A stretch of DNA of 64,000 nt from Planotetraspora thailandica (GTDB lineage Bacteria; Actinomycetota; Actinomycetes; Streptosporangiales; Streptosporangiaceae): positions 1 through 64,000 of the forward strand of contig NZ_BOOR01000048.1 in NCBI RefSeq assembly GCF_016863335.1, given 5' to 3'. The position numbers and the translations under genes were made by a program. Shown piece by piece: positions 27,088-37,928 of the stretch (position 1 is the stretch's first letter; every line of letters begins with the position of its first letter). The notes under the pieces are model-generated. The model was not told where the DNA came from and searched no databases. It was given only the letters and a program-made list of their open reading frames with translations.

Positions 27088-27471
27088 TCACCGATCGCCG
27101 AGGCGGTAGACGAATCGCAGCCCCGACCACACGGCGTCCACGGCGCAGACCTTGTTGTCGACCATGCCCTGGGCCAGGCCGAACTCCCTGACCACGCCGT
27201 CGGACAGGTCGGTCGCCACCTTGCTCGCCTTCTTGGGCCGGCACACCCACAGGCCGCCGTCCCGGGCGAGGGCGTCCGCGGCGGGCGCGAACCCGTCCCG
27301 CAGCGCCTCCCGGTCGCGGCAGAACAGCAGGATCACGTCGTACGGCCCGGGGCCTTCATCGCCGTCGACGCCCAGATCCGGCGGGCCCGGCGGCACTCCG
27401 AGCAGCCGGACACGGTGGTCCGGCTTGATGCCCAGCTTCTTGGGCAACGGGATTCCGGTATATCCGCTCAT
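27088..27471 (-). CDS. DUF3052 family protein
   Basis: 127 residues, small soluble protein. I recognise the actinobacterial DUF3052 family: GYTGIPLPKKLGIK at the N-terminus, a central YDVILLFCRDREAL strand, and LWVCRPKKASKVATDLSDGVVREFGLAQG near the C-terminus. Proteins of this family are widespread in actinobacteria and of unknown function. It is separated from the ABC exporter by only 52 bp and could be transcribed with it. Confidence 0.8.
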   Translation of the reverse strand: MSGYTGIPLPKKLGIKPDHRVRLLGVPPGPPDLGVDGDEGPGPYDVILLFCRDREALRDGFAPAADALARDGGLWVCRPKKASKVATDLSDGVVREFGLAQGMVDNKVCAVDAVWSGLRFVYRLGDR

Positions 27472-27590
27472 ATCCGGGGGATCCTCAACCTGTGAACGTT
27501 ACCGCACTGTAACAAATCCGTAAGACAGGAGAAACGCACCAACCGGTAGAACGATTGCCTAGCCGGGAATGTCCCTTTTGGGAGGTTTGC

Positions 27591-28571
27591 ATGTCTGATG
27601 AGATCGACGCGGACATTCACCCCGAATATCCGGTCAGCTGGCAGGCGGCGGCCCTCAACGGAGTCCTGCGCGGCACGATGAAACCGATCTCGACGATCCT
27701 CCTGCGCAATACAGCCGGCATGGCGGTGGCCAGCCGGTTGATCTGTCTCGGCGAGCGCGTTCCGGGGATCCTCCCCAAGCACGTCACGGTGAAGCCGGAG
27801 ACGTTCGGCTCCTGCGACGGCGAATGGGTGCGCGGAGGCGACGACATCGACGAGAGCAAGGCGCTGCTGTACTTCCACGGCGGCGCCTACTTCATCTGCT
27901 CGGCGGCGACCCACCGGCCGATCACCTGGCGCCTCTCGGCGGTCTCCCGGCGGCCCGTGCTCGCGCTCGACTACCGGCAGGGGCCGATTCACACCCTCGC
28001 CCATTCGCTCACCGACGCCCTCTCCGCCTACCAGAGCCTGCTCGACCGCGGCTACCGGCCCCAGGACATCCTGCTCGCGGGTGACTCCGCCGGCGGGCAC
28101 CTCACCCTCGCCACCCTGCTCGCCCTGCGCGATCAGGGCCGGCCGCTGCCGGCCGCGGCCATCTGCATGTCTCCCTGGACGGACCTCAGTGACGCCCGCC
28201 GCCGAGTCAACTGCTGGGCCGATCCGCTGCTGCCCGCGGGCAGGGTCGACTGGCTGGCCCGCCGCTGGACCGACGGCCTCGACTGCCGCGACCCCCTCGT
28301 CTCGCCGGTGTACGGCGACTACACCGGCGTTCCCCCGCTCATGATCGTGACGGGTTCCACCGAGATTCTGCGTGACGACGGCCGCAGGGTAGCGCTGAGC
28401 GCCCGCGAGAACGGCGTGCCGGTCACCTATGAGGAGTGGAACCGGATGCCCCACGTCTTCGCCATCCTCGCCGACGTCGTTCCCGAGGCGCGGCTGGTCT
28501 TCCAGCACATCTCCCGGTTCATTGGCGCGGTGGAGGCGCGCGCCGAGCGATCCGGGATGGAAGCCGCCTGA
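27591..28571 (+). CDS. alpha/beta hydrolase of the hormone-sensitive lipase family
   Basis: 326 residues. The oxyanion motif HGGAYF, nucleophile elbow GDSAGG (catalytic Ser), the SPWTDLS region and a C-terminal catalytic His in RMPHVF are those of HSL-type (GDXG) esterases. No signal peptide. It probably hydrolyses short or medium acyl esters in the cytoplasm. I chose ATG 27591 because GGGAGG lies 6 bp upstream; an earlier in-frame start lacks this. It has its own promoter region, divergent from the DUF3052 gene. Confidence 0.88.
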   Translation: MSDEIDADIHPEYPVSWQAAALNGVLRGTMKPISTILLRNTAGMAVASRLICLGERVPGILPKHVTVKPETFGSCDGEWVRGGDDIDESKALLYFHGGAYFICSAATHRPITWRLSAVSRRPVLALDYRQGPIHTLAHSLTDALSAYQSLLDRGYRPQDILLAGDSAGGHLTLATLLALRDQGRPLPAAAICMSPWTDLSDARRRVNCWADPLLPAGRVDWLARRWTDGLDCRDPLVSPVYGDYTGVPPLMIVTGSTEILRDDGRRVALSARENGVPVTYEEWNRMPHVFAILADVVPEARLVFQHISRFIGAVEARAERSGMEAA

Positions 28572-28744
28572 TGTAGCTTTTGTGGCTATTGGGATGCTTG
28601 TGACCTGCAGGTTCCCAAATATTGCTTACCCCTAGGTGCCATTGACCTTACCTGCGATGCCGGTTGCCGCCACTCCGGCCCGTGCCGCGTTCCAAAAGAG
28701 CACAGTGTGCTCAGCGGTACTTCCGTGAGAGAGGCAACGTCCGG

Positions 28745-30262
28745 ATGGCGCGTGGCGGAAAAGGCCCCCAGAACGGCATGCCGGAAGGCGTGCGGCCGCT
28801 GACGGTGGGGGACCCGGTCATCATCGGCCGTTATCTGCTTCTCGGCCGTCTCGGCAGCGGAGGCATGGGCGTGGTCTACCTCGCCGAGCATCCCGCCCAC
28901 GGGCTCGTCGCGCTGAAGACGCCGCACGCCGTGCATCTGGGCGACCGCACCCTCAGGGCGAGGTTCACCGAGGAGATCGGGTTCTCCCGTCGCGTGACCC
29001 CCTTCTGCACCGCCACCGTGATCGAGGACGGCGTCGACGGCGACCGGCCCTACCTCGTCACCGAATACATCGCCGGGCCGGCGCTCTCGCAGGTCGTCGT
29101 GCATGGCGGGCCTCTCACCCCCGACCTCGCGTACGGCGTCGCCCTCGGCGCGGCGGCGGCGCTCCTGACCACCCACGAGGCCGGCCTGGTGCATCGCGAC
29201 CTCAAGCCCGCCAACGTGCTGCTGTCGCCCCGGGGGCCCTTCGTCATCGACTTCGGCATCGCCCGCGACCTGGACACCGCCACGGCGCACACCCAGGCGG
29301 GCCAGATCATGGGCAGCCCCGGCTGGGTCGCCCCGGAACGGCTGACCGGCGGCCCGGCGATCCCGGCCTCCGACGTCTTCTCGTGGGGCTGCCTCGTCGC
29401 GTTCGCCGCCACCGGGCTGCACCCGTTCGGCACGGGCGACCTCGACGTGGTCAGCAGACGCATCCTCGTGGAGGAGCCCAGGATCGCCGGCGTGCCCAAG
29501 CTGTTGTGGGACAGCGTGGCCGCCTCGCTGCGCAAGGAGCCCGCGGAGCGGCCGGACGCCGGGGAACTGCTGTCGGCCCTGCTCGCGGCAGGCGGGATCG
29601 CGATGCCCGGGAACGTGCGCGACGCGGTCGGGAGCATCCTGCAGGAGATCTGGCGGGACGTGCCGTTCCCCGAGGGCGGCGACGAGGAGCCCACCACGGG
29701 ACGCGCGGACGGCAGGGTCGCCCGGCGCGCCACCCGCCACTCCGGCGGCAGGCAGGCGGGGGACAGGACCGGGAGCCGGCGGATGGGCGGGTACGCCACC
29801 CAGGCGGGTTTCGCGGCGCTCGCCACGGTGACGATCGCCGCGGTGACCGTCGTCGCGACCGGATCGGGCGTGGCGCGCCTGCGCGGCGACACCGAGCCGC
29901 CGCCCGCCCTCCCCGTGGTGATGCCGGGCGACGAAGGCGTTCCCGCGCCACAGGAACTGCCCCTCGCCTCGATCCCGCCCACGGTGACCAGCCCGCCGGT
30001 GCGGACCACCGTGACCACTACGGTGGGCCCCGTCTCCCGGCAGGAGGAACCGGTGCGGCCCCCCGCACTCCCGCCCGGCCACGTATGTGAGCCCGGACGA
30101 CCCAAGGCCTGCCCGCCCACGCAGGCGCCCTCTCCGGTTCCGTCCGTTCCGGTGGAGCCGCAGCCGTCGCCCGACGACGGGGAGCCGCCGCAGCCGAGCC
30201 CGCCGGTCAGCCCCGAGGTGTCGCCCAGCCCGACCTCGTCGTTCGCCGCCCCTGCCAGCTGA
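28745..30262 (+). CDS. transmembrane Ser/Thr protein kinase
   Basis: 505 residues. Gly-rich loop LGSGGMGVVY (37-46), ATP-binding Lys58, catalytic HRDLKPAN (150-157), DFG (169-171) and APE (196-198) are all present, so it should be active. A single TM helix is at about 353-375. The outside tail is Pro/Ser/Thr-rich with two Cys and no recognisable sensor domain (no PASTA repeats). It is a Hanks-type kinase of the PknB-like class with a disordered ectodomain. The start at ATG 28745 is favoured by GAGAGG upstream. Confidence 0.92.
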   Translation: MARGGKGPQNGMPEGVRPLTVGDPVIIGRYLLLGRLGSGGMGVVYLAEHPAHGLVALKTPHAVHLGDRTLRARFTEEIGFSRRVTPFCTATVIEDGVDGDRPYLVTEYIAGPALSQVVVHGGPLTPDLAYGVALGAAAALLTTHEAGLVHRDLKPANVLLSPRGPFVIDFGIARDLDTATAHTQAGQIMGSPGWVAPERLTGGPAIPASDVFSWGCLVAFAATGLHPFGTGDLDVVSRRILVEEPRIAGVPKLLWDSVAASLRKEPAERPDAGELLSALLAAGGIAMPGNVRDAVGSILQEIWRDVPFPEGGDEEPTTGRADGRVARRATRHSGGRQAGDRTGSRRMGGYATQAGFAALATVTIAAVTVVATGSGVARLRGDTEPPPALPVVMPGDEGVPAPQELPLASIPPTVTSPPVRTTVTTTVGPVSRQEEPVRPPALPPGHVCEPGRPKACPPTQAPSPVPSVPVEPQPSPDDGEPPQPSPPVSPEVSPSPTSSFAAPAS

Positions 30263-30293
30263 CAGGCGGCCGGGTTGGTGCATCCTTGAGCGC

Positions 30294-31097
30294 ATGCAAG
30301 CGGCGCTCGAACTGAACGACATGACGGTCCGCGTGGTCGGCAGGACCCTGGTCTCCGAGGTGAGCTGGCGGGTCGAACACGGCCAGCACTGGGTGCTTCT
30401 CGGGCCCAACGGCGCGGGCAAGACGACGATGCTCTCGGTGGCCGCAGCCGTACGGCACCCGAGTTCCGGCACGGCCATGGTGCTCGGACGGCAGCTCGGC
30501 CGGACCGACCTGCGTGAGCTGCGCCGGGAGATCGGCCTGGTGGCGGGCAGCCAGCGCCTCGTCGACGAGTCGCTCTTGGAGGAGGAGGCGGCGACCGCCC
30601 TCACCGTCGTCCTCACTGGTCACACCGGGACGAGCGCCCCCCTCTGGGACCGGTACGGCGACGCCGAACGGGAACGGGCCTTCCGGCTGCTCGCCGATCT
30701 CGGGTGCAAGGAGCTGGCCGACCGGCCCTTTCAGGTGTGCTCCCACGGAGAGCGGGCCCGCATCCGGGTGGCCAGGGCGTTGATGGCCGACCCCGAGATC
30801 CTCCTGCTCGACGAGCCCTTCGGCGGCCTCGACCTGCCCGCGCGGGAAGACCTCATCGAGGCGATAGAAGACCTCGCCAGGGCCCGGGCCGAGCTGACGA
30901 CCGTGCTGGTCACGCATCACCTGGAGGAGGTGCCCGCCACCACCACGCACGCCCTGCTGATGAAGGACACCCGGGTGGTCGCGGCGGGGCCGGTGGAGGA
31001 GGTCCTCACCGGGGACAACCTGTCGGACTGCTTCGGGCGCCCGCTGCGGATCGACTCCGTGGACGGGCGCTGGTATGCCAGGGCCGTACGGGCCTGA
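30294..31097 (+). CDS. ABC ATPase without adjacent permease (ModF/YlmA-like)
   Basis: 267 residues. Walker A GPNGAGKTT, a signature region that is degenerate (CSHGERARIRVARAL in place of LSGGQ), Walker B ILLLDEPFGGLD and switch His in VTHH. The CSHGE signature and the paired histidines are typical of the ModF/YlmA-like subgroup of stand-alone ABC ATPases. No membrane partner is adjacent. It starts 31 bp after the kinase stop and is probably co-transcribed. The function is unknown. Confidence 0.8.
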   Translation: MQAALELNDMTVRVVGRTLVSEVSWRVEHGQHWVLLGPNGAGKTTMLSVAAAVRHPSSGTAMVLGRQLGRTDLRELRREIGLVAGSQRLVDESLLEEEAATALTVVLTGHTGTSAPLWDRYGDAERERAFRLLADLGCKELADRPFQVCSHGERARIRVARALMADPEILLLDEPFGGLDLPAREDLIEAIEDLARARAELTTVLVTHHLEEVPATTTHALLMKDTRVVAAGPVEEVLTGDNLSDCFGRPLRIDSVDGRWYARAVRA

Positions 31098-31133
31098 GGA
31101 TCGGCGGTCGCCGGCCCGGGTTGGGCAAGGGCG

Positions 31134-31694
31134 TCACTCCTGGTGGCGGGACGCCGGCCGGCTCGTCGTCCTCTTGGGGAAGAGCGTGTACGCCAGCGGC
31201 CACAGAAGGGCGATCGCCGGCACGCGGGCCAGTCCGATCATGAAGGTGACCAGCGCCGTGGTCCGCGTGGGGTCGCCGACCGCGCAGATCGCGAGTCCCA
31301 GCAGGGCGCACGCGATGCCGTACGCCAGCACGATCCGCAGCCACATCCCCCATTCGTACCGGGCTCTGGCCATTCCGCCCGCAGGGGGCTTCCAGGGCGG
31401 CGGGCCGCCGGAAAGCCGGTGCGCGGCGACCTGGTCGGCCCAGCGGATCGTGCGGTGGCCGAAGACGATCGAGTACGCGAGGTACGCCGCGGCGAGCCCG
31501 TGCGTCCACGCGGCGGCGCCGCCGCCGCGCAAATCGATCACCGTGGCGACCAGCAGCACCACGTCGATCAGGGGAACGCACAGTAGGAGCGCGCCGCCCA
31601 GACGCCGGCGTCGCAGCTTGTAGCGTGCCAGCAGGCCGAGGCCCAGCAGTACCCAGAACCCGATTTCACATGCGATGACGACGGCTACGATCAC
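31134..31694 (-). CDS. conserved membrane protein, about five helices, unknown function
   Basis: 186 residues. Hydrophobic segments lie at about 2-23, 33-53, 63-82, 115-138 and 145-167, with a cytoplasmic basic tail. There is an Arg-rich loop RYKLRRRRLGG after TM1. No motif that I can assign. GTG start with GGTGGA upstream. Confidence 0.65.
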   Translation of the reverse strand: MIVAVVIACEIGFWVLLGLGLLARYKLRRRRLGGALLLCVPLIDVVLLVATVIDLRGGGAAAWTHGLAAAYLAYSIVFGHRTIRWADQVAAHRLSGGPPPWKPPAGGMARARYEWGMWLRIVLAYGIACALLGLAICAVGDPTRTTALVTFMIGLARVPAIALLWPLAYTLFPKRTTSRPASRHQE

Positions 31695-31817
31695 GCTTCC
31701 ACCCTCGGCGTCCGGGAGCGGTCCGTCGTCGTCGGCGATGATGAACCCGTCTACACCGTTGTGTGTACGGACAGGTCATGACCGAGGCGGTGGCGTGCGG
31801 TCTCCCGGCGTGATGCG

Positions 31818-33023
31818 ATGACGGGCATGAACCCCCTCCGGCAGGATGCCCTGGTTGCGGCCGTCGTGTTCGCCGGCGGCGTCGCGCTGCTGGCGAGTGG
31901 TGCGTACGTCCACCGGGGCCAGGCGGTGCCGCCGATGGTGATACCTCTGGCGGTGACGTGCCTGGGGGTGGTCCTGCGGCGGCGCCGGCCGGTGGCGGCT
32001 CTGGCGCTCGGCGTGGCCGCGGTCATCGGCGACCTGATCCTGGGGCCGTCCCTCGGTACAGTCCTGATCTTCACCGACAACCTGTACGCGGCCACTCTGT
32101 ACGGCCCGCGCCGCCTGGCGACGTGGCTGCTCGGAATCACCGCCGTCCTCGCCGTGGTCGTCGGCGCCGTCGCCGGGCTGGCCGCGGGGAACTGGGGAGC
32201 GCTGGCGATCGGCGGTGTGCAGGCCGGACTGGTGCTCACGACTCCCACGCTGACGGCACTGATCATCCGGCAGCACCGGGACCAGGTCATCGCCGAGCGT
32301 GCACGTGCGCGGCAGCTTGCGCGGCTGGCCGAGCTGGACCGGCAGGCTGCGGTCACCGCCGAGCGCACCCGGATGGCGAGAGAGCTGCACGACATCATCG
32401 CCAACCACTTCAGCGCCGTCGCGATCCAGTCGGCGGCGGTCATCGCGCGGCAGGACCTCAACGCGGAGTCCGTGCGGAAGGTGCTGGAGTCGATCAGGGC
32501 GAACAGCGTTCGCGGCATGGCGGAGATGCGCACGATGATCGGCCTGCTGCGGGCCGAGGCCGACGACGAGCCCGAGACCGTTTCGCATCGTCTGAAGGAC
32601 GCGCCCGAGCTGGTGGCGCGGTCGCGCCGGGCGGGGATGGACGTGCGTCTGTCGGTGGACGGCACGCCTCGCGACCTCGCGCCGTCCATCGAGGTGGCGG
32701 GTTACCGCATCCTCCAGGAATCCCTGACGAACGCTCTGAAACACGGCACCGGTCGGGTGGACGTGACGGTCGAGTACGCCTCCGGCGAGGTGGTGCTGAC
32801 GATCGAGAATCCCTGGGGGAGCGGCTCGTCCGGTCTTCCCGGTTCCGGGACGGGCCTGGTGGGCATGGCCGAGCGCGCGGCGGTCGTCGGCGGCACGTTC
32901 ACGGCAGGCCCTGTCAAGACGGCCTTGGGCGAGGGGGAGCAGTTGTGGCGCATCGTGGCGACGTTGGCCGCGGAGTCACAGCCGTTCGAGGCCAAGCTGA
33001 TCTCGGCTGAGGACGGTCGGTGA
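31818..33023 (+). CDS. NarL-type sensor histidine kinase
   Basis: 401 residues. About five TM helices occupy residues 10-150. A coiled-coil linker then leads to a HisKA_3 dimerisation domain with the phospho-acceptor in TRMARELHDIIANHFSAVAIQ, and a HATPase domain (LQESLTNALKHG, GSGTGLVGMAERA). It overlaps the response regulator gene by four bases (GTGA at 33020-33023), forming a two-component system. Such actinobacterial pairs often control nearby ABC transporters; the nearest here is the ATPase at 30294. Confidence 0.92.
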   Translation: MTGMNPLRQDALVAAVVFAGGVALLASGAYVHRGQAVPPMVIPLAVTCLGVVLRRRRPVAALALGVAAVIGDLILGPSLGTVLIFTDNLYAATLYGPRRLATWLLGITAVLAVVVGAVAGLAAGNWGALAIGGVQAGLVLTTPTLTALIIRQHRDQVIAERARARQLARLAELDRQAAVTAERTRMARELHDIIANHFSAVAIQSAAVIARQDLNAESVRKVLESIRANSVRGMAEMRTMIGLLRAEADDEPETVSHRLKDAPELVARSRRAGMDVRLSVDGTPRDLAPSIEVAGYRILQESLTNALKHGTGRVDVTVEYASGEVVLTIENPWGSGSSGLPGSGTGLVGMAERAAVVGGTFTAGPVKTALGEGEQLWRIVATLAAESQPFEAKLISAEDGR

Positions 33024-33700
33024 TCAGGGTCCTGGTCGCCGACGACCACGCCGCGGTGCGTGCGGGCGTCGTGCTGATCCTCGAAGGCCAGTCCGACATC
33101 GCGGTGGTCGGCGAGGTGTGCGACGGTGAGGCGGCGGTGCGCGCGGCCGTCGAACTGCGCCCGGACGTAGTGATCATGGACATTCGCATGCCGCGGCTCG
33201 ACGGCATCTCCGCCACGCGTGAGCTGGCCGGCATCACCGACGTGCTGATCCTCACCACGTTCGACCTGGACGAGTACGTGTTCGGCGCGCTGCGCGCCGG
33301 CGCCGCGGGATTTCTGCTCAAGAACGCCGACGCGGACACGCTGATCCAGGCCGTGCGACTGGTGGCGCGCGGGGACGGGCTGATCTCGCCGTCGGTGACC
33401 CGGCGCCTGATCAGCGCGTTCGCCCGGACGAGTGAACCAGAGACACGCGATCTCGGCGTCCTGACGCCGCGTGAGCGCGAGGTGCTGGGCTGCGTGACGC
33501 GAGGCATGTCGAACGCGGAGATCGCGCGCGCTCTCGACATGAGTGAGGCGACGGCGAAGACCCACGTCAGCCGCGTGCTGGGCAAGCTCGGCCTGCGCAG
33601 CCGGGTCCAGGCCGCGATTCTTTACGTCGGTGCGCAGGAGTGGTCTCGGGGGGACGGACGCGGCAGGCCCCGCCGGTGGCCGTCAGATCCCATGGGGTGA
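33020..33700 (+). CDS. NarL/LuxR-type response regulator
   Basis: 226 residues. The receiver domain has the acidic pair DD near residues 8-9, the phosphorylatable Asp in VVIMDIRMP, and the Lys in LLKNAD. The C-terminal LuxR helix-turn-helix (LTPREREVLGCVTRGMSNAEIARALDMSEATAKTHVSRVLGKL) is intact. The C-terminal 20 residues are Arg/Gly-rich and unlikely to be structured. It is translationally coupled to the sensor kinase. Confidence 0.93.
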   Translation: MIRVLVADDHAAVRAGVVLILEGQSDIAVVGEVCDGEAAVRAAVELRPDVVIMDIRMPRLDGISATRELAGITDVLILTTFDLDEYVFGALRAGAAGFLLKNADADTLIQAVRLVARGDGLISPSVTRRLISAFARTSEPETRDLGVLTPREREVLGCVTRGMSNAEIARALDMSEATAKTHVSRVLGKLGLRSRVQAAILYVGAQEWSRGDGRGRPRRWPSDPMG

Positions 33701-33749
33701 CCTGCGGCTCCGTGCGGGGCCTGGGTTTCCGACCGGCAGCGGTCCCGGA

Positions 33750-33773
33750 TCAGTGAGCGCCGTTGATCACTGA
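33750..33773. terminator. hairpin between response regulator and aceA (convergent)
   Basis: TCAGTGA (33750-33756) pairs with TCACTGA (33767-33773) around a 10-nt loop. It is the only stem in the 87-bp gap and is modest in strength. Confidence 0.45.
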
Positions 33774-33787
33774 CGTCTGATCGGCGA

Positions 33788-35077
<1,290 letters not shown>

Positions 35078-35164
35078 GTCCTGTCACTCCCTCGTTGCGT
35101 GCTTGAGCCGTCACCGGGTGCTTGCTCCGAGTTTGTTCCCTGAGGTGAGAGACCAACAAGGCGG

Positions 35165-35218
35165 ACATCTCGAAAAGATGTGCACATTTTCCTCTTTGTC
35201 GAATACTCACCGGTATTC
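35165..35218. promoter_or_regulatory. two inverted repeats in the aceA/RamB divergent region
   Basis: ACATCT-N5-AGATGT (35165-35181) and GAATAC-N6-GTATTC (35201-35218) are both perfect six-base dyads 20 bp apart in the 245-bp AT-rich region. They are good candidates for operators of the RamB-like regulator acting on aceA and on itself. Neither is an obvious match to the corynebacterial RamB site, so the assignment is positional. Confidence 0.5.
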
Positions 35219-35322
35219 TTGAGTGAAGAATCGGAGATTTTCCGTGATGGACTAGACCAATTAGTGTGTGGCTGATCGACACAGGCTGGAAGAAGTGACG
35301 AAATTCCGCTTAGGATCGAGGC

Positions 35323-36792
35323 ATGCCGTCCTTGTTGGGTGAAGAACCACTGTCTTTGACACAGGAGCTCGACCTCCTGGCCTTCGGCCAGCGCCTCAAG
35401 CACCTGCGACGGCAGCGTGGCCTCACCCTGTCCGATCTCGGCGAGCGAGTCGGGCGAGCCCCCAGCCAGCTCTCCCTTCTGGAGAACGGCAAGCGCGAGC
35501 CCAAGTTGTCGCTGCTGAAAGCCCTGGCCGTCGCGCTCAACGTGCCGGTCGAGGAGCTGCTGCGCCGGCAGGCCCCCAATCGCCGGGCCCAGCTGGAGAT
35601 CGCCCTGGAGGAGGCCCAGCGTGATCCGCTCTACACCGCTCTGGGGCTGAGCAGGCTCAAGGTCTCCACCCGGGTGCCCAACGACGTGCTGGAGCACATC
35701 CTCGGCCTTTTCGATGAGCTGAAGGCGCGCGAGGCCAAGGGCACCGCCACCCCGGAGGAGGCCCGGGCGGCCAACGCCGACCTGCGCCGCGAGCAGCGGG
35801 AGCTCGGCAACTACTTCGAGGAGATCGAGACGGCCGCGGCCGACGCCCTCGCGGCGGTGGGCTACCGGTCCGGCGCCCTGTCGGAGAGCACCGTCCAGGC
35901 GCTGGTCTCCCACTTCGGGTTCACCGTGCACCAGGCGCAGGACCTGCCGCGCTCGTCCCGCTCGGTCACCGACCTGCGCAACCGGCGCATCTACCTGAAG
36001 CGCGAGCAGCTCGGCGTGCACACCCCGCGCACCGTGCTGCTGCAGACGATCGGGCACTTCGCGCTCCAGCACCACAAGCCGCGCGACTTCGCCGACTTCC
36101 TCCGCCAGCGCGTGGAGGCCAACTACTTCGCCGCGGCGGTGCTCGTCCCCGAGACGGCCGCCGCGCCGTACCTGCAGGAGGCGAAGCAGAACAAGGCGCT
36201 GTCGGTGGAGGACCTGCGCGACGTCTTCGCCGTCTCCTACGAGATGGCCGCCCACCGGTTCACCAATCTCGCCACCCGCCACCTGGACCTCGTGTGCCAC
36301 TTCGTGCGCAACGACGCGGGCGGGATCATCTACAAGGCCTACGAGAACGACGGCATCGTGTTCCCCGCCGACGAGCAGGGGGCGATCGAGGGGCAACGGC
36401 TGTGCCTGCGGTGGTCCGGCCGCCAGGTGTTCCAGTCGCCCGACCGCTTCTCGCTGTACTACCAGTACTCGGACACACCGACGGGCAGCTACTTCTGCGT
36501 GGCGCACGTCGACCCCTCGGCCGAGGAGGACTTCGCGATCACACTCGGCGTGCCGTACCGGGAATCGCGGTGGTTCCGCGGCAGGGAGACCACCAACAGG
36601 ACCAAGTCCAACTGCCCGAACGGCGAATGCTGCCGCAGGCCGCCCACCGATCTGGCCCAGCGGTGGGAGGGGTACGCGTGGCCTTCCGTCCGGACCAATT
36701 CCCACGTGCTCGCCGCCCTGCCGCCCGGGTCGTTCCCCGGCGTCGACGAGGCCGACGTCTACGCGTTCCTGGAACGCCACGCGTCGTCCTGA
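35323..36792 (+). CDS. ramB: RamB-like short-chain fatty acyl transcriptional regulator
   Basis: 489 residues. An XRE helix-turn-helix lies at about 20-80 (RLKHLRRQRGLTLSDLGERVGRAPSQLSLLENGKREP). An IrrE/ImmA-like domain lies at about 170-300, where the metalloprotease HExxH is degenerate (QTIGHFALQHH). A C-terminal DUF2083-type domain carries a Cys cluster (NCPNGECC). The architecture is that of RamB/ScfR regulators, which sense acyl-CoA and control isocitrate lyase and related genes. The divergent aceA supports this assignment. The Cys pattern suggests metal or redox binding (inference). Confidence 0.88.
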   Translation: MPSLLGEEPLSLTQELDLLAFGQRLKHLRRQRGLTLSDLGERVGRAPSQLSLLENGKREPKLSLLKALAVALNVPVEELLRRQAPNRRAQLEIALEEAQRDPLYTALGLSRLKVSTRVPNDVLEHILGLFDELKAREAKGTATPEEARAANADLRREQRELGNYFEEIETAAADALAAVGYRSGALSESTVQALVSHFGFTVHQAQDLPRSSRSVTDLRNRRIYLKREQLGVHTPRTVLLQTIGHFALQHHKPRDFADFLRQRVEANYFAAAVLVPETAAAPYLQEAKQNKALSVEDLRDVFAVSYEMAAHRFTNLATRHLDLVCHFVRNDAGGIIYKAYENDGIVFPADEQGAIEGQRLCLRWSGRQVFQSPDRFSLYYQYSDTPTGSYFCVAHVDPSAEEDFAITLGVPYRESRWFRGRETTNRTKSNCPNGECCRRPPTDLAQRWEGYAWPSVRTNSHVLAALPPGSFPGVDEADVYAFLERHASS

Positions 36793-36885
36793 CCGCCTTC
36801 GCATGCCGCCCCCGGGACCCCAGGTTTCCCACGGCGCACCGTAGGGTGATGGTCGTGGATTCAGGGGCTGGGGAGAGGATCGTGC

Positions 36886-37839
36886 GTGCTGCCTGAGGTC
36901 GAGACCTGGCTGCGCAGCCGCACCACATCCTCCGCCGACTGGCCGATCGGCACGCTGATGGCGGCCAAGGGGGCGACACGGGTCAGCGTGGTGCTCCCGG
37001 CGCGTGACGAGGCGGAGACCGTGGGCGAGATCGTCTCGGCCGTCCGGCGCGACCTGGTGGAGGCCGTCCCCCTCGTCGACGAGCTCATCGTCATCGACTC
37101 CCGGTCGACCGACGACACGGCGGGCCAGGCCGTACAGGCGGGGGCGAAGGTCTTCGCGCAGGACGAGATTTTGCCCGACCTCGAACCGCTGGACGGCAAG
37201 GGCGAGGCGCTCTGGAAGTCCCTCGCCGTGACGACCGGCGATCTGATCGTCTTCATCGATGCCGACCTGCGGGAGTTCCGCACCTCGTTCGTGACCGGGC
37301 TGCTCGGGCCGCTGCTCGTCGACCCCTCCGTGGCGTACGTGAAGGGTTGTTACGACCGCCCGTTGTCGGAGGTGCAGGGAGCGGGCGGCCGGGTCACCGA
37401 ACTGGTCGCGCGGCCGATGCTCAACCTCCACTGGCCCCAGCTGGCCGGCTTCGTCCAGCCGCTCGCGGGCGAGTACGCCGGGCGGCGCTCGGCCCTGGAG
37501 CGTGTGCCGTTCGTGAGCGGGTACGGCGTGGAGCTGGCCCTGCTCATCGACCTCCTGGAGTTCGCCGGGCTCGACGCGCTCGCGCAGGTGGACCTCGGCA
37601 GGCGGGTGCACTCACACCAGTCGACCGAGGCGCTCGGCGGCATGGCCGGGCAGATCATGCACACCGCGTGGACACGGCTGGAACGGCAAGGCAAGATCGT
37701 GTCGCTGCACGAGCCGTCACCCTCGGTGACGCAGTTCAGGCGGGGTCCTTCCGGCCACGACCCACTGGTCAAGGACGTCACCGTCGCCGAACGGCCGCCG
37801 ATGGTGACCGTCCCTGATTACGCGTCACGGGGGCGATGA
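36886..37839 (+). CDS. gpgS: glucosyl-3-phosphoglycerate synthase
   Basis: 317 residues, GT-A fold glycosyltransferase of family GT81. The N-terminal strand VSVVLPARDEAETVG, the metal-binding DAD motif (125-127 in FIDADLR), and PLAGEYAGRRSALERVPFVSGYGVE are typical of GpgS. It makes glucosyl-3-phosphoglycerate from a nucleotide-glucose donor, the first step to glucosylglycerate or methylglucose lipopolysaccharide. No GpgP phosphatase is adjacent. GTG start with GGGGAGAGG upstream. Confidence 0.9.
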   Translation: MLPEVETWLRSRTTSSADWPIGTLMAAKGATRVSVVLPARDEAETVGEIVSAVRRDLVEAVPLVDELIVIDSRSTDDTAGQAVQAGAKVFAQDEILPDLEPLDGKGEALWKSLAVTTGDLIVFIDADLREFRTSFVTGLLGPLLVDPSVAYVKGCYDRPLSEVQGAGGRVTELVARPMLNLHWPQLAGFVQPLAGEYAGRRSALERVPFVSGYGVELALLIDLLEFAGLDALAQVDLGRRVHSHQSTEALGGMAGQIMHTAWTRLERQGKIVSLHEPSPSVTQFRRGPSGHDPLVKDVTVAERPPMVTVPDYASRGR

Positions 37840-37928
37840 GCCCGGGTGCGGGGGTGGCTGATCGGCGTATCTTACTGGCGGGTAGCATTTCTGACCGTTG
37901 ATGCGGCTTCCCCCATGGACAGGACTCG

